The notes below the pieces were generated by a model that worked only from the letters and a program-made list of their open reading frames with translations, made no database searches and had not been told where the DNA came from. A stretch of DNA of 64,000 bases from Streptomyces sp. NA04227. GTDB taxonomy: Bacteria > Actinomycetota > Actinomycetes > Streptomycetales > Streptomycetaceae. The DNA lies in NCBI RefSeq assembly GCF_013364195.1, contig NZ_CP054918.1:5507001-5571000 (forward strand), in the 5' to 3' direction. Position numbers and translations under genes: made by a program. Below, piece by piece: positions 8,161-16,786 of this stretch. Positions within the stretch are counted from its first letter, which is position 1, and the number at the start of each line of letters is the position of its first letter.

Positions 8161-9000
8161 TCAGATAATTTCGCTTTCCAGCAGCTCCGAGTGGAGCAGC
8201 CTCGCCCACTGCTGGTGAGCCTCGGAGAGAGGGTGCTGTGCGGATGCGCGAGGGGCGCCCGAACGCACCAGCCACTCCTCGAAAGTGTGCCCGTCCTTGT
8301 AGGCCATCTCGTTCTTGCCGGCGGAGTGGACGGAGCGGTGTGCACCCGGCTTGACGAAGTTGATCAAATGCTGCGTTATCAGAGAGAACCGGTTTACGGG
8401 TTCAGCGTTCGTCGCAAGGGCGTCGTGGAAGTGGAATCTCACTCCGAGTGACGACAGGAAGAACTGCATGTTGAGCACTTGCTGGACGTAGGTGACGGTG
8501 GCCTGTTCCTCGGTGAACAGATAACGGTAATAGAACCGATTCACCTTCAAGCCTGAGCGATCTGCACCATGTTTTTTCGTGGACAGGTTGGTCTTCATCA
8601 GGCTCCACCCGTCATCGAATGGCGCGTCGGACCTGACATCGACCCCGGGCATGCTCGTAAAGCGCTCGGTTCTGACCAGGTCCGTGAAACCGATGCAGAC
8701 GAGGAGTTCTTCGGCCGAGCCGCCGGCCGCGAGGTAGCTGCAGACGTAGTCGTATGTCATGCGTACCGCGCGCGCGTTGGAGCCACCGCTGCGTCCCGCG
8801 TTGATGACCGTCTCGACATCCAGGAGCCTGCCCAGATGGCTGGGCCACGCCTTCTTGTTCCGATAGGCGCGCACCTGGGTCTGGGTGAGAATGTCCTTGC
8901 TCTGTCCGGCCAGGCGAAGCTCTGGGTCTTCCTCTTCGAGTTCCTTGCCCTCGGTGAAACTGCACCCGTTGGCGTAGAGCGTACGGATCACGCCACTCAC
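8161..9000 (-). CDS. SGNH/GDSL-like protein of the NGCSFT(E/Y)G type
   Basis: This 279-residue protein starts at GTG 9000, its GTGA overlapping the mbtH stop, so translation is coupled. YANGCSFTEG at residues 9-18 resembles block I of SGNH hydrolases, with Ser14 as candidate nucleophile next to Cys13. INAGRSGGSNAR (66-77) looks like block III (G-x-N region), and HPLSEAHQQW near the C-terminus resembles block V with its catalytic His. Similar proteins are known from phages and scattered bacteria, mostly uncharacterised. In an NRPS operon it might act as esterase, editing hydrolase or acyl-transferring enzyme on the carrier-bound amino acid. This role is inferred from position only. Confidence 0.65.
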   Translation of the reverse strand: MSGVIRTLYANGCSFTEGKELEEEDPELRLAGQSKDILTQTQVRAYRNKKAWPSHLGRLLDVETVINAGRSGGSNARAVRMTYDYVCSYLAAGGSAEELLVCIGFTDLVRTERFTSMPGVDVRSDAPFDDGWSLMKTNLSTKKHGADRSGLKVNRFYYRYLFTEEQATVTYVQQVLNMQFFLSSLGVRFHFHDALATNAEPVNRFSLITQHLINFVKPGAHRSVHSAGKNEMAYKDGHTFEEWLVRSGAPRASAQHPLSEAHQQWARLLHSELLESEII

Positions 9001-9215
9001 CCCTCAGTCGTCGGCTGCTGCGGGCCGCGCAGGCTCTGGGGCCGCATGTCGGTCCAGGTGCGCTCGATGTAGTTGAGGCATTCGGCCTTCTGTGCGCGAA
9101 TGTCCAGGGCTCGCCAGCCCGTCGGAATATCCTGGTGGGTCGGCCAAATCGAGTACTGTTCCTCGACGTTGACGACGACAACGTATTCCGTTTCGTCTTT
9201 TACGGAGTTCTCCAT
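8997..9215 (-). CDS. mbtH-like: MbtH-like NRPS chaperone
   Basis: The 72-residue protein carries the family signature: N-x-E-x-Q-x-S-x-WP (NVEEQYSIWP), PTGW, CLNYIERTWTDMRP. MbtH-like proteins bind adenylation domains and are needed for folding or activity of many of them. AAGGAG lies just upstream of the ATG at 9215, which is only three bases after the stop of the A-PCP gene. The 3' end overlaps the next gene by GTGA. It probably serves the adjacent free-standing A domain and possibly the two A domains of the large NRPS. Confidence 0.95.
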   Translation of the reverse strand: MENSVKDETEYVVVVNVEEQYSIWPTHQDIPTGWRALDIRAQKAECLNYIERTWTDMRPQSLRGPQQPTTEG

Positions 9216-9218
9216 GTC

Positions 9219-11015
9219 TCATTCTCCTTGGGGGGCGTCCTTGTGGAGCCGTGATACGAGGTCGGTGAGCGCGGAGATCGTGCGGGCGTCCAATATGTCC
9301 CTGAGGCGGATCTCCACATCAAATGATTCGTTGATCCGTGCGGCGATGCGCATGCCGGAGAGCGAGTTTCCGCCGAGGGTGATGAAATCATCTTGCGGGT
9401 CGCAGCTCTCGACACCCAGGACCTCGCACCAGATGGCCTGAACGCTTTCGAAAGCACCGGTTGGCCGGAGCGAGGCCGGGGAATCAGTGGTGGACCGGCT
9501 GCTCGTCAGAGAATTGACGTCGATCTTGCCATTTGGCAGCAGCGGCAGGCTGTCGAGTACTTCCAGTGTCCTCGGCACCATGAATTCCGGAAGACGCTCC
9601 TCGAGGAATGCCGTGACATCCTCGGTGTCGTCCCGGTCGTCGACGAACTCCAGACAGGCCACCAGCCCGGTGAGACCCGAAGGCTCGGTGCGGGCCAGGA
9701 CACAGGCCTTCCTGATACGTGGATGGAGGGCCAACACGCCTTCCACCTCACCGGGATTGACGCGGAAGCCTCTGATCTTGACCTGCCGGTCCACGCGGCC
9801 GACGAAGTGCAGCAGACCGGACTCGTCCTGCCTGACCAGGTCACCGGACCGGTAGAGACGCCCCTGCCCGTCGGAGTCGGGTACGAAGGATTTCGCTGTC
9901 GCCACGGGGTCGCCCCAGTAGCCCCGTGCCACGCCCGGACCGCCGATGCACAACTCCCCGGCCTCGCCCACCGGCACACTCCGCATCCGGTCGTCGAGCA
10001 CGGCTACGGTGACGCTCGGGCAGGGGGTCCCGAGCGGGATTCCCTGGAACCGCTCCACGGGGAGCTTCCGGTCGTCGAGGTAGACAGTGGAGGTCACGCA
10101 CGTCTCGGTCAGCCCGTAGCAGTTCCACAGATCGACGTCCTCGGGAACGCACTCGCGCCAGGTGGCCAGATCGGCCAGGGACGCGGTTTCGCCGCCGATG
10201 AGCACGCTGCGGACACACGACGGGAGCCGCACCGTTCCGCGGCTCAGTTCAAGGCAGATCTCATGCCAGTACGAGGTCGGCAGATACAGATGGGAGACCG
10301 ACTGGTCCTCCAACTGCCGCAGGAAATGGGGAACGCCGTAGTCGGCCTCGTCGGTGCGCATCACCAGGGACGCGCCCTTGCTCAAGGGGAGGATGACCTC
10401 CTCGATGCTGGAGTCCCAGCCGAAGGCGCCGAAGTGCAGCGCCCGGTCCGCGGCCCCGAGCGTGTACGGCTCCACGACGTTGGTCACGAGGTTGTGCAGC
10501 GCACGATGATCGATCATCACGCCTTTGGAAGGACCGCTCGACCCGCTGGTGTGGACCAGGCAGGCGAGTTGGGACCCGTGCGGATCGGGGGGAGGTGCCA
10601 CAGTGGCGGATTCACCCGCACCGGTGGCCTGCTCGATCTGGAGCAGGGGGCTCTCGCTCCAGACGCCCTTCAGCTGCTCCAGGTTGTCGCGGTCGGTGAG
10701 GAGCGCGGCCGGCTCGACGCTCTCGAAGATGTCCCGCAGGCGCTCGGGGGGAGTGCCCGCTGCCAGCGGTACGTAGACGCAGTTGGCCTGCCAGACCGCG
10801 AGCATCGCTACGACGGCCCATTCACTGCGTCCGGTGATCACGACCACAGGTCGTTCCACGCCCGGCTCGATGCAGGACGTCAGGGTCGCGGCCACGCCGC
10901 TGACCCGGTCGTGCAGCTCGCCGTATGTCAGCCACCGGCCGTCGGAGGAAACCGCCTTCGCGTCGGGCTGTGTGACTGCGTGTGCGGCTATGGTCAGGTC
11001 GACCCGCTCCAGCAC
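9219..11015 (-). CDS. Free-standing adenylation-PCP didomain protein
   Basis: I prefer the GTG at 11015 (598 residues), which has GGGGAG seven bases upstream. An ATG at 11060 in frame has no ribosome binding site. An adenylation domain (A3 HTSGSSGPSKGVM, A4 GWDSSIEE, A5 NCYGLTET, A7 YRSGDLV, A8 KIRGFRVNPGE, A10 NGKID) is followed by one carrier domain (DDFITLGGNSL, Ser in GGNS). There is no condensation domain. The pocket read by eye is about D-S-E-L-L-G-C-V-T-K, unlike codes I can assign. Such didomains typically present an amino acid to tailoring enzymes before transfer to the main line. The neighbours, two Fe(II) dioxygenases and a methyltransferase, fit that. Confidence 0.93.
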   Translation of the reverse strand: MLERVDLTIAAHAVTQPDAKAVSSDGRWLTYGELHDRVSGVAATLTSCIEPGVERPVVVITGRSEWAVVAMLAVWQANCVYVPLAAGTPPERLRDIFESVEPAALLTDRDNLEQLKGVWSESPLLQIEQATGAGESATVAPPPDPHGSQLACLVHTSGSSGPSKGVMIDHRALHNLVTNVVEPYTLGAADRALHFGAFGWDSSIEEVILPLSKGASLVMRTDEADYGVPHFLRQLEDQSVSHLYLPTSYWHEICLELSRGTVRLPSCVRSVLIGGETASLADLATWRECVPEDVDLWNCYGLTETCVTSTVYLDDRKLPVERFQGIPLGTPCPSVTVAVLDDRMRSVPVGEAGELCIGGPGVARGYWGDPVATAKSFVPDSDGQGRLYRSGDLVRQDESGLLHFVGRVDRQVKIRGFRVNPGEVEGVLALHPRIRKACVLARTEPSGLTGLVACLEFVDDRDDTEDVTAFLEERLPEFMVPRTLEVLDSLPLLPNGKIDVNSLTSSRSTTDSPASLRPTGAFESVQAIWCEVLGVESCDPQDDFITLGGNSLSGMRIAARINESFDVEIRLRDILDARTISALTDLVSRLHKDAPQGE

Positions 11016-11100
11016 GGATGTTCTCCCCGTAAGTGAAATAGCGATGAAGGGCCTGATCATTCAGGCGCGGTGGGTGCGAAGCACGCGGTCGGCACCCTGC

Positions 11101-12108
11101 TCAGCTGGAAGGGTCGTTGCCCTCGGAGAAGTTCCCCGTCCGGAGCGCGTCGTAGAGCCGCTTGCCGGTGGACGGCGGGGAGAAGAAGAACCGGGTCTCC
11201 TCGCGGCGGCCCCGCAGACCGTGCTCGACGAAGTCCCTGGCGGTGCGCTGCCAGTACGACGGCCCGAGCCGGCCCAGTAGCGCCAGGTACTCGGTGAAGC
11301 TCTGAGCCGCGCCGAACCAGTGGTTGACCGACACCGACGGCGTGTGCGAGCGGATGTCGTGCCAGCAGCCGCGAGGGATGAAGACGATGTCGCCGGGGCC
11401 GACCGTGGTGCTGTAGAACGTGACGTTCCGCAGCAGGGGATGGCGGGCCACATCCGGACGCGCCACGTCGATCTGGCTGTTGACCAGGTTGTCGGGGAAG
11501 GGGTAAGCGGCGCGGCTGTCCCGCCAGGGCAGGAGCGTCACCGTCTTGGTACCCCAGATCTGACAGAACAGATTGTCCTTGAGATCGGAATGCAGCATGG
11601 ATCGGGTGCCCGAGGAGCCGATCCATACCCGTGTGTCAGTGGATTGCGGTTCGGTGGTGCCCAGCAGGGAAGTGAAGTCGCAGTCCGAGGGATCCACGAG
11701 TTCCGCGGCCCGCTGGTAGGCCAGGTAGCAGGGCCCGTCCCGGTCCTCGTCCAGCATGGCGTCGATGAACTCGGCGAAGCGCAAGGTGCGTTCGTAGAGT
11801 TTCTGATCCTTCGGATAGAGCACACCGTCGGTGGGCAGGCCCATCAACGCGGTGACCTCGTGCTGTCCATGGGTTTCGCGCAGGCGCTCGGGAGACCACG
11901 CTTCACGGGCGGGCCAACTCTCGGTCAAACCACTGAAGATGAGAGGGGTTTCCCGTTGTGTGACGGCTCGCCGCAGTCCGGCAGGCGTCTCGTCGGCGGC
12001 GCGGGGAATCGGCCGCACATCGATGCCGGCCTGCTGGAGTGCCTCTCTCGGGTCGGCGTCCGAGGTGCCGCGTTGACGGGGGCCCGCGTTACCGGAAATT
12101 GTGGTCAC
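11101..12108 (-). CDS. JmjC/cupin-8 Fe(II)/2-oxoglutarate dioxygenase
   Basis: First gene of the minus-strand operon, 335 residues, GTG start with AGGAGG upstream. H173-S-D175 (SMLHSDLKDN) and H250 (FIPRGCWHD) provide the iron-binding facial triad, and K188 (GTKTVTLLPW) is the conserved 2-oxoglutarate-binding lysine of the JmjC/FIH-like group. Bacterial members hydroxylate free or carrier-bound amino acids, peptides or ribosomal proteins. In this cluster an amino acid or peptide substrate is likely. Together with the SyrP-type enzyme it implies two oxidations of the product or building block. Confidence 0.88.
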   Translation of the reverse strand: MTTISGNAGPRQRGTSDADPREALQQAGIDVRPIPRAADETPAGLRRAVTQRETPLIFSGLTESWPAREAWSPERLRETHGQHEVTALMGLPTDGVLYPKDQKLYERTLRFAEFIDAMLDEDRDGPCYLAYQRAAELVDPSDCDFTSLLGTTEPQSTDTRVWIGSSGTRSMLHSDLKDNLFCQIWGTKTVTLLPWRDSRAAYPFPDNLVNSQIDVARPDVARHPLLRNVTFYSTTVGPGDIVFIPRGCWHDIRSHTPSVSVNHWFGAAQSFTEYLALLGRLGPSYWQRTARDFVEHGLRGRREETRFFFSPPSTGKRLYDALRTGNFSEGNDPSS

Positions 12109-12588
12109 CTTGTCCTCCTGGCGCTGAACGGAGAATCAGCGCTCCGACGTCGCGAGGGTCAACTCAGGCGACTGTCTTTGGAGTTGCACGCCACCAACGC
12201 TGCAAGGGTGGACAGTGACAGGACTGCGAACAGCCCGCAATCGCGGGGGCCGGTTCCTGTTGCGGGGTCGGTTCCTGGGAATCCGTGGACCGACGGGTGC
12301 GTGGTGACGCACTGCATCGAAGCCCCCCAGCCGACACTTTCCGCACAAACTCCACGTGTACGTCAATTCTTCGAACATCAAACAGGTGTGGTCAGCCCGC
12401 CGCAACCGAAGTTTCGAGTGGTGTGCATCACAAGATGCTGCTGGAATAAGCCAGTTGAAGGCGGGATGCTCTTCGTACCGCCGGTGCGATCCATCGCTCC
12501 GGGGCGGGGGCGGCAAACACGGGGAACGCGGCCGGACGTAGCGGAGTCATCCGTTCGGGTCGCGTACGGCCACTTCCGGTCTCCACCT
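12109..12588. promoter_or_regulatory. Leader and promoter region of the minus-strand biosynthetic operon
   Basis: The 480 bp lie between the operon's first gene and the 3' end of the HxlR gene. No convincing gene was found. The GC content dips around 12345-12480. Immediately upstream of the JmjC ribosome binding site is a hairpin (12121-12142), and a second inverted pair CAACTC/GAGTTG spans 12160-12186. I could not assign a -35/-10 pair with confidence. Confidence 0.45.
12121..12142 (-). promoter_or_regulatory. Leader hairpin before the biosynthetic operon
   Basis: GCGCTGA and TCAGCGC pair as a perfect 7-bp stem over an 8-nt loop, ending about 6 nt from the AGGAGG of the JmjC gene. It could be a translational control element or a protein-binding palindrome. 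Confidence 0.4.
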
Positions 12589-12942
12589 CTACCTTCGCTC
12601 CTCGACCCGCCCCCGCCCCCACTCCGCCAACGGCCCCAACGCCTCGTTGAGGCGCACCCCATCGGCAGTGAGCGCGTACTCGACGCGGGGCGGAACCTCG
12701 TCGTAGGAAGCCCGGTGAACGATGCCGTCCGATTCCATTTCGCGGAGGTGGGAGGTCAGGACCTTCTCGGTGATGCCGGGGAGGAGGCGGCGGAGTTCGC
12801 CGAAGCGGCGGTGGGGGTGTTGGTGGAGGGCCCAGAGGATCAGGACCTTCCACTTGCCGCCGATGATCTCCATCGCGGTGTCGATTCCGCAGATGTGTTC
12901 GTCGCGCCCGTCCGGTCCCGTCGGCCGATTCAGCGTCGCCAT
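12589..12942 (-). CDS. HxlR-family winged-helix transcriptional regulator
   Basis: The 117-residue protein starts at the ATG at 12942. A longer upstream frame would run through the divergent gene and is rejected. ICGIDTAMEIIGGKWKVLIL at residues 17-36 is the HxlR signature, including the Cys near the N-terminus and the GGKW turn. F47-GELRRLLPGITEKVL is the recognition region. HxlR proteins are dimeric regulators that often sense quinones, aldehydes or oxidants. It is divergent from an NAD(P)-dependent reductase, with a palindrome between the two genes, so local regulation of that reductase is likely. Confidence 0.93.
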   Translation of the reverse strand: MATLNRPTGPDGRDEHICGIDTAMEIIGGKWKVLILWALHQHPHRRFGELRRLLPGITEKVLTSHLREMESDGIVHRASYDEVPPRVEYALTADGVRLNEALGPLAEWGRGRVEERR

Positions 12943-12980
12943 GGCTCGCCCACTCCTCTGACCTGTTCGCTCACCTCGGG

Positions 12981-13006
12981 GTAACCACCCACTCCAAAGT
13001 GGGTAC
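12981..13006. promoter_or_regulatory. Candidate HxlR operator
   Basis: ACCCACT-CCAA-AGTGGGT (12987-13004) is a perfect 7-bp inverted repeat with a 4-nt spacer. The outer bases GTAACC and GGGTAC extend it with one mismatch. It lies in the approximately 100-bp gap between the divergent HxlR and reductase genes. Confidence 0.55.
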
Positions 13007-13042
13007 TTGATCACCTCCGGGCCTGTGACCAGCCTAGACGGC

Positions 13043-13972
13043 ATGACACGGACACCTGTTGCGAACACATTCGATGACACCACCACGACCACGACCTCTG
13101 CCGACAAGGACTCCCTCGCCCTCCTCGGTCTCGGCGCCATGGGCTCCGCCCTCGCCCGGACCTGGCTCCGGGCCGGACACCCCCTCACCGTCTGGAACCG
13201 CACGCCCGCCCGTTCCGCCCCCTTCGCCGCCGAGGGTGCGAACGTCGCGGACAGCGCTGCCGACGCTGTCGCCGCGAACCGGCTGATCGTCGTCTGCCTG
13301 CTGGACGACGCCTCGCTCGACGTGACGTTGGAAGGCGTCGACCTTCGCGGCAAGGACCTCGTCAACCTCACCACCGGCACGCCGGCTCAGGCGCGCGCCC
13401 GTGCCGAGTGGACCGAGGCGCGCGGGGCCCGGTATCTGGACGGCGGGATCATGGCCGTTCCGCCGATGGTCGGGGTGCCGGAGGCGGGCGGGTATGTCTT
13501 CTACAGCGGTGCGCGTGAGGTGTTCGAGGAGTACGGGGACACCCTGGGGGCACCCCTTGGCACGAAGTACGTGGGCGCGGACGCGGGCTTCGCGGCGCTG
13601 CACGACGTGGCGCTGCTCAGCGCCATGTACGGGATGTTCGCCGGGGCCACGCACGCGTTCGCGCTGATCCGCGGGGAGGACATCGATCCGGTGGCCTTCG
13701 CACCGCTGCTCGGCGACTGGCTGGTCGCGATGGCCCCGGCAGTCCACCAGACCGCTGAGCAACTGAGCAGCGGCGACTACGAGAAGGACGTGGTCTCGCG
13801 GCTCGCCATGCAGGTGGCCGGAGTCCCGACGTTCGAGCGGACCGCCGAACAGCAGGGCGTCAGCACTGAACTCCTCGCGCCCTACTTCGAGTTGATGCGG
13901 CGCCGTCTGGCGATGGGAAGTGGGGACGAGGACTTGACGGGGGTGGTGGACCTGTTGCGGGGGCGTGGCTGA
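13043..13972 (+). CDS. NAD(P)-dependent oxidoreductase, 6-phosphogluconate/imine-reductase-like
   Basis: I chose the ATG at 13043 (309 residues). A TTG 36 bp upstream would lie inside the presumed operator. After a Thr-rich N-terminus, GLGAMG at residues 29-34 forms the dinucleotide-binding loop, followed by VWNRTP, typical of NADP-preferring beta-hydroxyacid dehydrogenase and imine-reductase relatives. The C-terminal half is helical, as in the all-alpha dimerisation domain of that fold. The substrate is unknown. Genes of this type are often paired with HxlR regulators in Streptomyces, as here. Confidence 0.88.
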   Translation: MTRTPVANTFDDTTTTTTSADKDSLALLGLGAMGSALARTWLRAGHPLTVWNRTPARSAPFAAEGANVADSAADAVAANRLIVVCLLDDASLDVTLEGVDLRGKDLVNLTTGTPAQARARAEWTEARGARYLDGGIMAVPPMVGVPEAGGYVFYSGAREVFEEYGDTLGAPLGTKYVGADAGFAALHDVALLSAMYGMFAGATHAFALIRGEDIDPVAFAPLLGDWLVAMAPAVHQTAEQLSSGDYEKDVVSRLAMQVAGVPTFERTAEQQGVSTELLAPYFELMRRRLAMGSGDEDLTGVVDLLRGRG

Positions 13973-14050
13973 GGCCCCCGTGGGTTCGGGTGTTCGATGC
14001 CCATATTCTCGGAGGGCCAGCAGACGGCCGTTCTGAGCAGAGGATCACCC

Positions 14051-15091
<1,041 letters not shown>

Positions 15092-15210
15092 CCGGGTCCG
15101 GTCTGAGAGGGCCACGCCCCGATCCAGGGCACGCACTGCCACCTCTCCCGTCCCCCTTGGACAGCGCCTCATCGCCAACACCCCACCGCCAACGCCACTC
15201 CGGAGAAGAC

Positions 15211-15609
15211 ATGTTCAGCGTCACCGTCCGCGATCACCTCATGATCGCCCACAGCCTGCGCGGCGAGGTCTTTGGTCCCGCACAGCGCCTGCACGGGGCG
15301 ACGTACCTGGTCGACGCGACCTTCCAGCGCCCGGAACTGGACGAGGACAACATCGTCGTCGACATGGCGCTGGCGGCGCGGGAGGTGCGGATGGTCGTCA
15401 CGGCGCTCTCGTACCGGAACCTCGACGAGGACCCCGACTTCGCGGGCACGAACACGACCACGGAGTTCCTGGCCAAGGTCATCGCCGACCGTCTGGCCGT
15501 ACGCGTGCACGACGGCTCCCTGGGCCCCGGAGCGCACGGGCTGACGGGGCTCACGGTGCGACTGCACGAATCGCACATCGCGTGGGCCGACTACCACCGC
15601 GCGCTCTGA
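15211..15609 (+). CDS. 6-pyruvoyltetrahydropterin synthase/QueD-like protein lacking canonical catalytic residues
   Basis: 132 residues, ATG start at 15211. The fold-defining segments are present: AHSLRG near residue 13 (first zinc His at 14), [13 protein letters not shown], and [11 protein letters not shown] near the end. In QueD/PTPS enzymes the signature is C-x3-H-G-H. Here the Cys position is Ala24 and the second His is Ala30, so only H14 and H28 of the usual zinc ligands remain. It belongs to a divergent actinobacterial branch rather than being a decayed copy, since the rest is intact. It probably acts on a pterin or dihydroneopterin-like substrate together with its neighbours, but the chemistry cannot be the standard one. 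Confidence 0.8.
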   Translation: MFSVTVRDHLMIAHSLRGEVFGPAQRLHGATYLVDATFQRPELDEDNIVVDMALAAREVRMVVTALSYRNLDEDPDFAGTNTTTEFLAKVIADRLAVRVHDGSLGPGAHGLTGLTVRLHESHIAWADYHRAL

Positions 15610-15620
15610 CCGCCGCGATC

Positions 15621-16325
15621 ATGGCCGAACCTCCGAAGGCCGCGACGGTCCGCCGCCCGTACGTGCTGCTGTCCGCGGCCGTCTCGGTGGACGGCCGTCT
15701 GGACGACACCGCCCGTGAACGGCTTGTCCTCTCCAACCGCCGTGACCTGGACCGTATCGACGGTGAACGGGCCGCGGCGGACGCCATCCTGGTCGGTGCG
15801 CGGACCCTGCGCAGGGACAACCCCCGACTCCTGGTGACCAGCCCCGAACTGCGCGCCGGGCGCGTCGCGTTGGGGAGGACGGAGCATCCGCTGAAGGTGA
15901 CGGTCAGCGGGTCCGCCGAACTGGACCCCGGTCTGCGGTTCTGGCACAGCGGGGGCGAGAAGCTGGTCTTCACCGTGGACGGCGCGTTGCCCAGGGCCTG
16001 CCGTGACCTGAGTCCTCTCGCCGGTGTGGTGAGCACCGGTCCGACGCTCGACTGGGGTTACTTGCTCGACCACCTCGGCCGGCACGGCGTCGAGCGGCTC
16101 CTGGTGGAAGGCGGCGGGACGGTGCACACACAGCTCCTCGCGCAGAACCTCGCCGACGAACTCCACCTCGTCGTGGCCCCGTTGCTGGTGGGCGAGGACC
16201 AAGCACCGTCCTTTCTGAGGCCGGCCCGGTACCCGGGCGGCCCGACGGCCCGTATGAAACTCCTCGAAGCACGTCCGATCGACGATGTCGTGCTGCTGCG
16301 ATACGCCCCGAAGGACCGTTCCTGA
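15621..16325 (+). CDS. RibD C-terminal-domain reductase (dihydrofolate-reductase-like fold)
   Basis: The ATG at 15621 gives 234 residues and lies 11 bp after the previous stop. The sequence follows the RibD-C pattern: AVSVDGRL near the N-terminus, ERAAADAILVGARTLRRDNP, and the NADPH-binding LLVEGGGTVHTQLL near the C-terminal third. In riboflavin synthesis this domain reduces 5-amino-6-ribosylamino-pyrimidinedione. A free-standing copy beside a QueD-like protein suggests reduction of a related pyrimidine or pteridine. No GTP cyclohydrolase is present in the window. Confidence 0.88.
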   Translation: MAEPPKAATVRRPYVLLSAAVSVDGRLDDTARERLVLSNRRDLDRIDGERAAADAILVGARTLRRDNPRLLVTSPELRAGRVALGRTEHPLKVTVSGSAELDPGLRFWHSGGEKLVFTVDGALPRACRDLSPLAGVVSTGPTLDWGYLLDHLGRHGVERLLVEGGGTVHTQLLAQNLADELHLVVAPLLVGEDQAPSFLRPARYPGGPTARMKLLEARPIDDVVLLRYAPKDRS

Positions 16326-16474
16326 TCGCCGGACCCGTTCCTGATCACCGGATCCGGCCCTGATCGTCGAGTGGCGGGGAAGTCGCCCTGTGACAGGTGC
16401 GGTTGACGTGCCGTGGGTATGCTCGGCGGGCAGCGTACGGCCGGTCGCAGGGGCGCAAGGAACGGGAGCCGAGA

Positions 16475-16786
16475 GTGGACGACGCGGTGGAACTGGCGGA
16501 CATGATCGCCCAGTTGAGGGGCGAGCTGAGCCGGGCCATGGCGGACGGAGAAGGTCAGGGACTCCGGTTCCAGGCCGAGAAGCTCGAACTCGAACTCACC
16601 GTAGGTGTGGAGCGGAGCCGAGAGCCGGGAGCCAAGGTGCGCTTCTGGGTCTTCGACGTGCACGGCTCCGCGCGCTCCGCGCAGATGTCCACCCAGCGGA
16701 TCACCCTCACGCTTCAGCCCGTGCGGGCCGACGCCACCGATCGCCCCGCGCTGATCTCGGGCGCCGAACTGGACGATGAGGCCTGA
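16475..16786 (+). CDS. Trypco2 domain protein (trypsin-co-occurring domain 2)
   Basis: The GTG at 16475 has CGGGAG upstream and gives 103 residues. The protein shows the trypco2 pattern: an N-terminal helix (VELADMIAQLRGEL), then LRFQAEKLELELTV, GAKVRFWVFDV, and STQRITLTLQPV. Trypco domains occur next to, or fused with, trypsin-like peptidases in actinobacterial multi-domain conflict systems, and are thought to be peptidase partners or effectors. The gene overlaps the start of the peptidase-NTPase gene by 11 bp, so the two are translationally coupled. Confidence 0.85.
   Translation: MDDAVELADMIAQLRGELSRAMADGEGQGLRFQAEKLELELTVGVERSREPGAKVRFWVFDVHGSARSAQMSTQRITLTLQPVRADATDRPALISGAELDDEA

Noticed and set aside
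13007..13042. TTG start for the NAD(P)-dependent reductase
   Set aside because: It overlaps the presumed operator, has no ribosome binding site and would add residues not belonging to the family. The ATG at 13043 is better.
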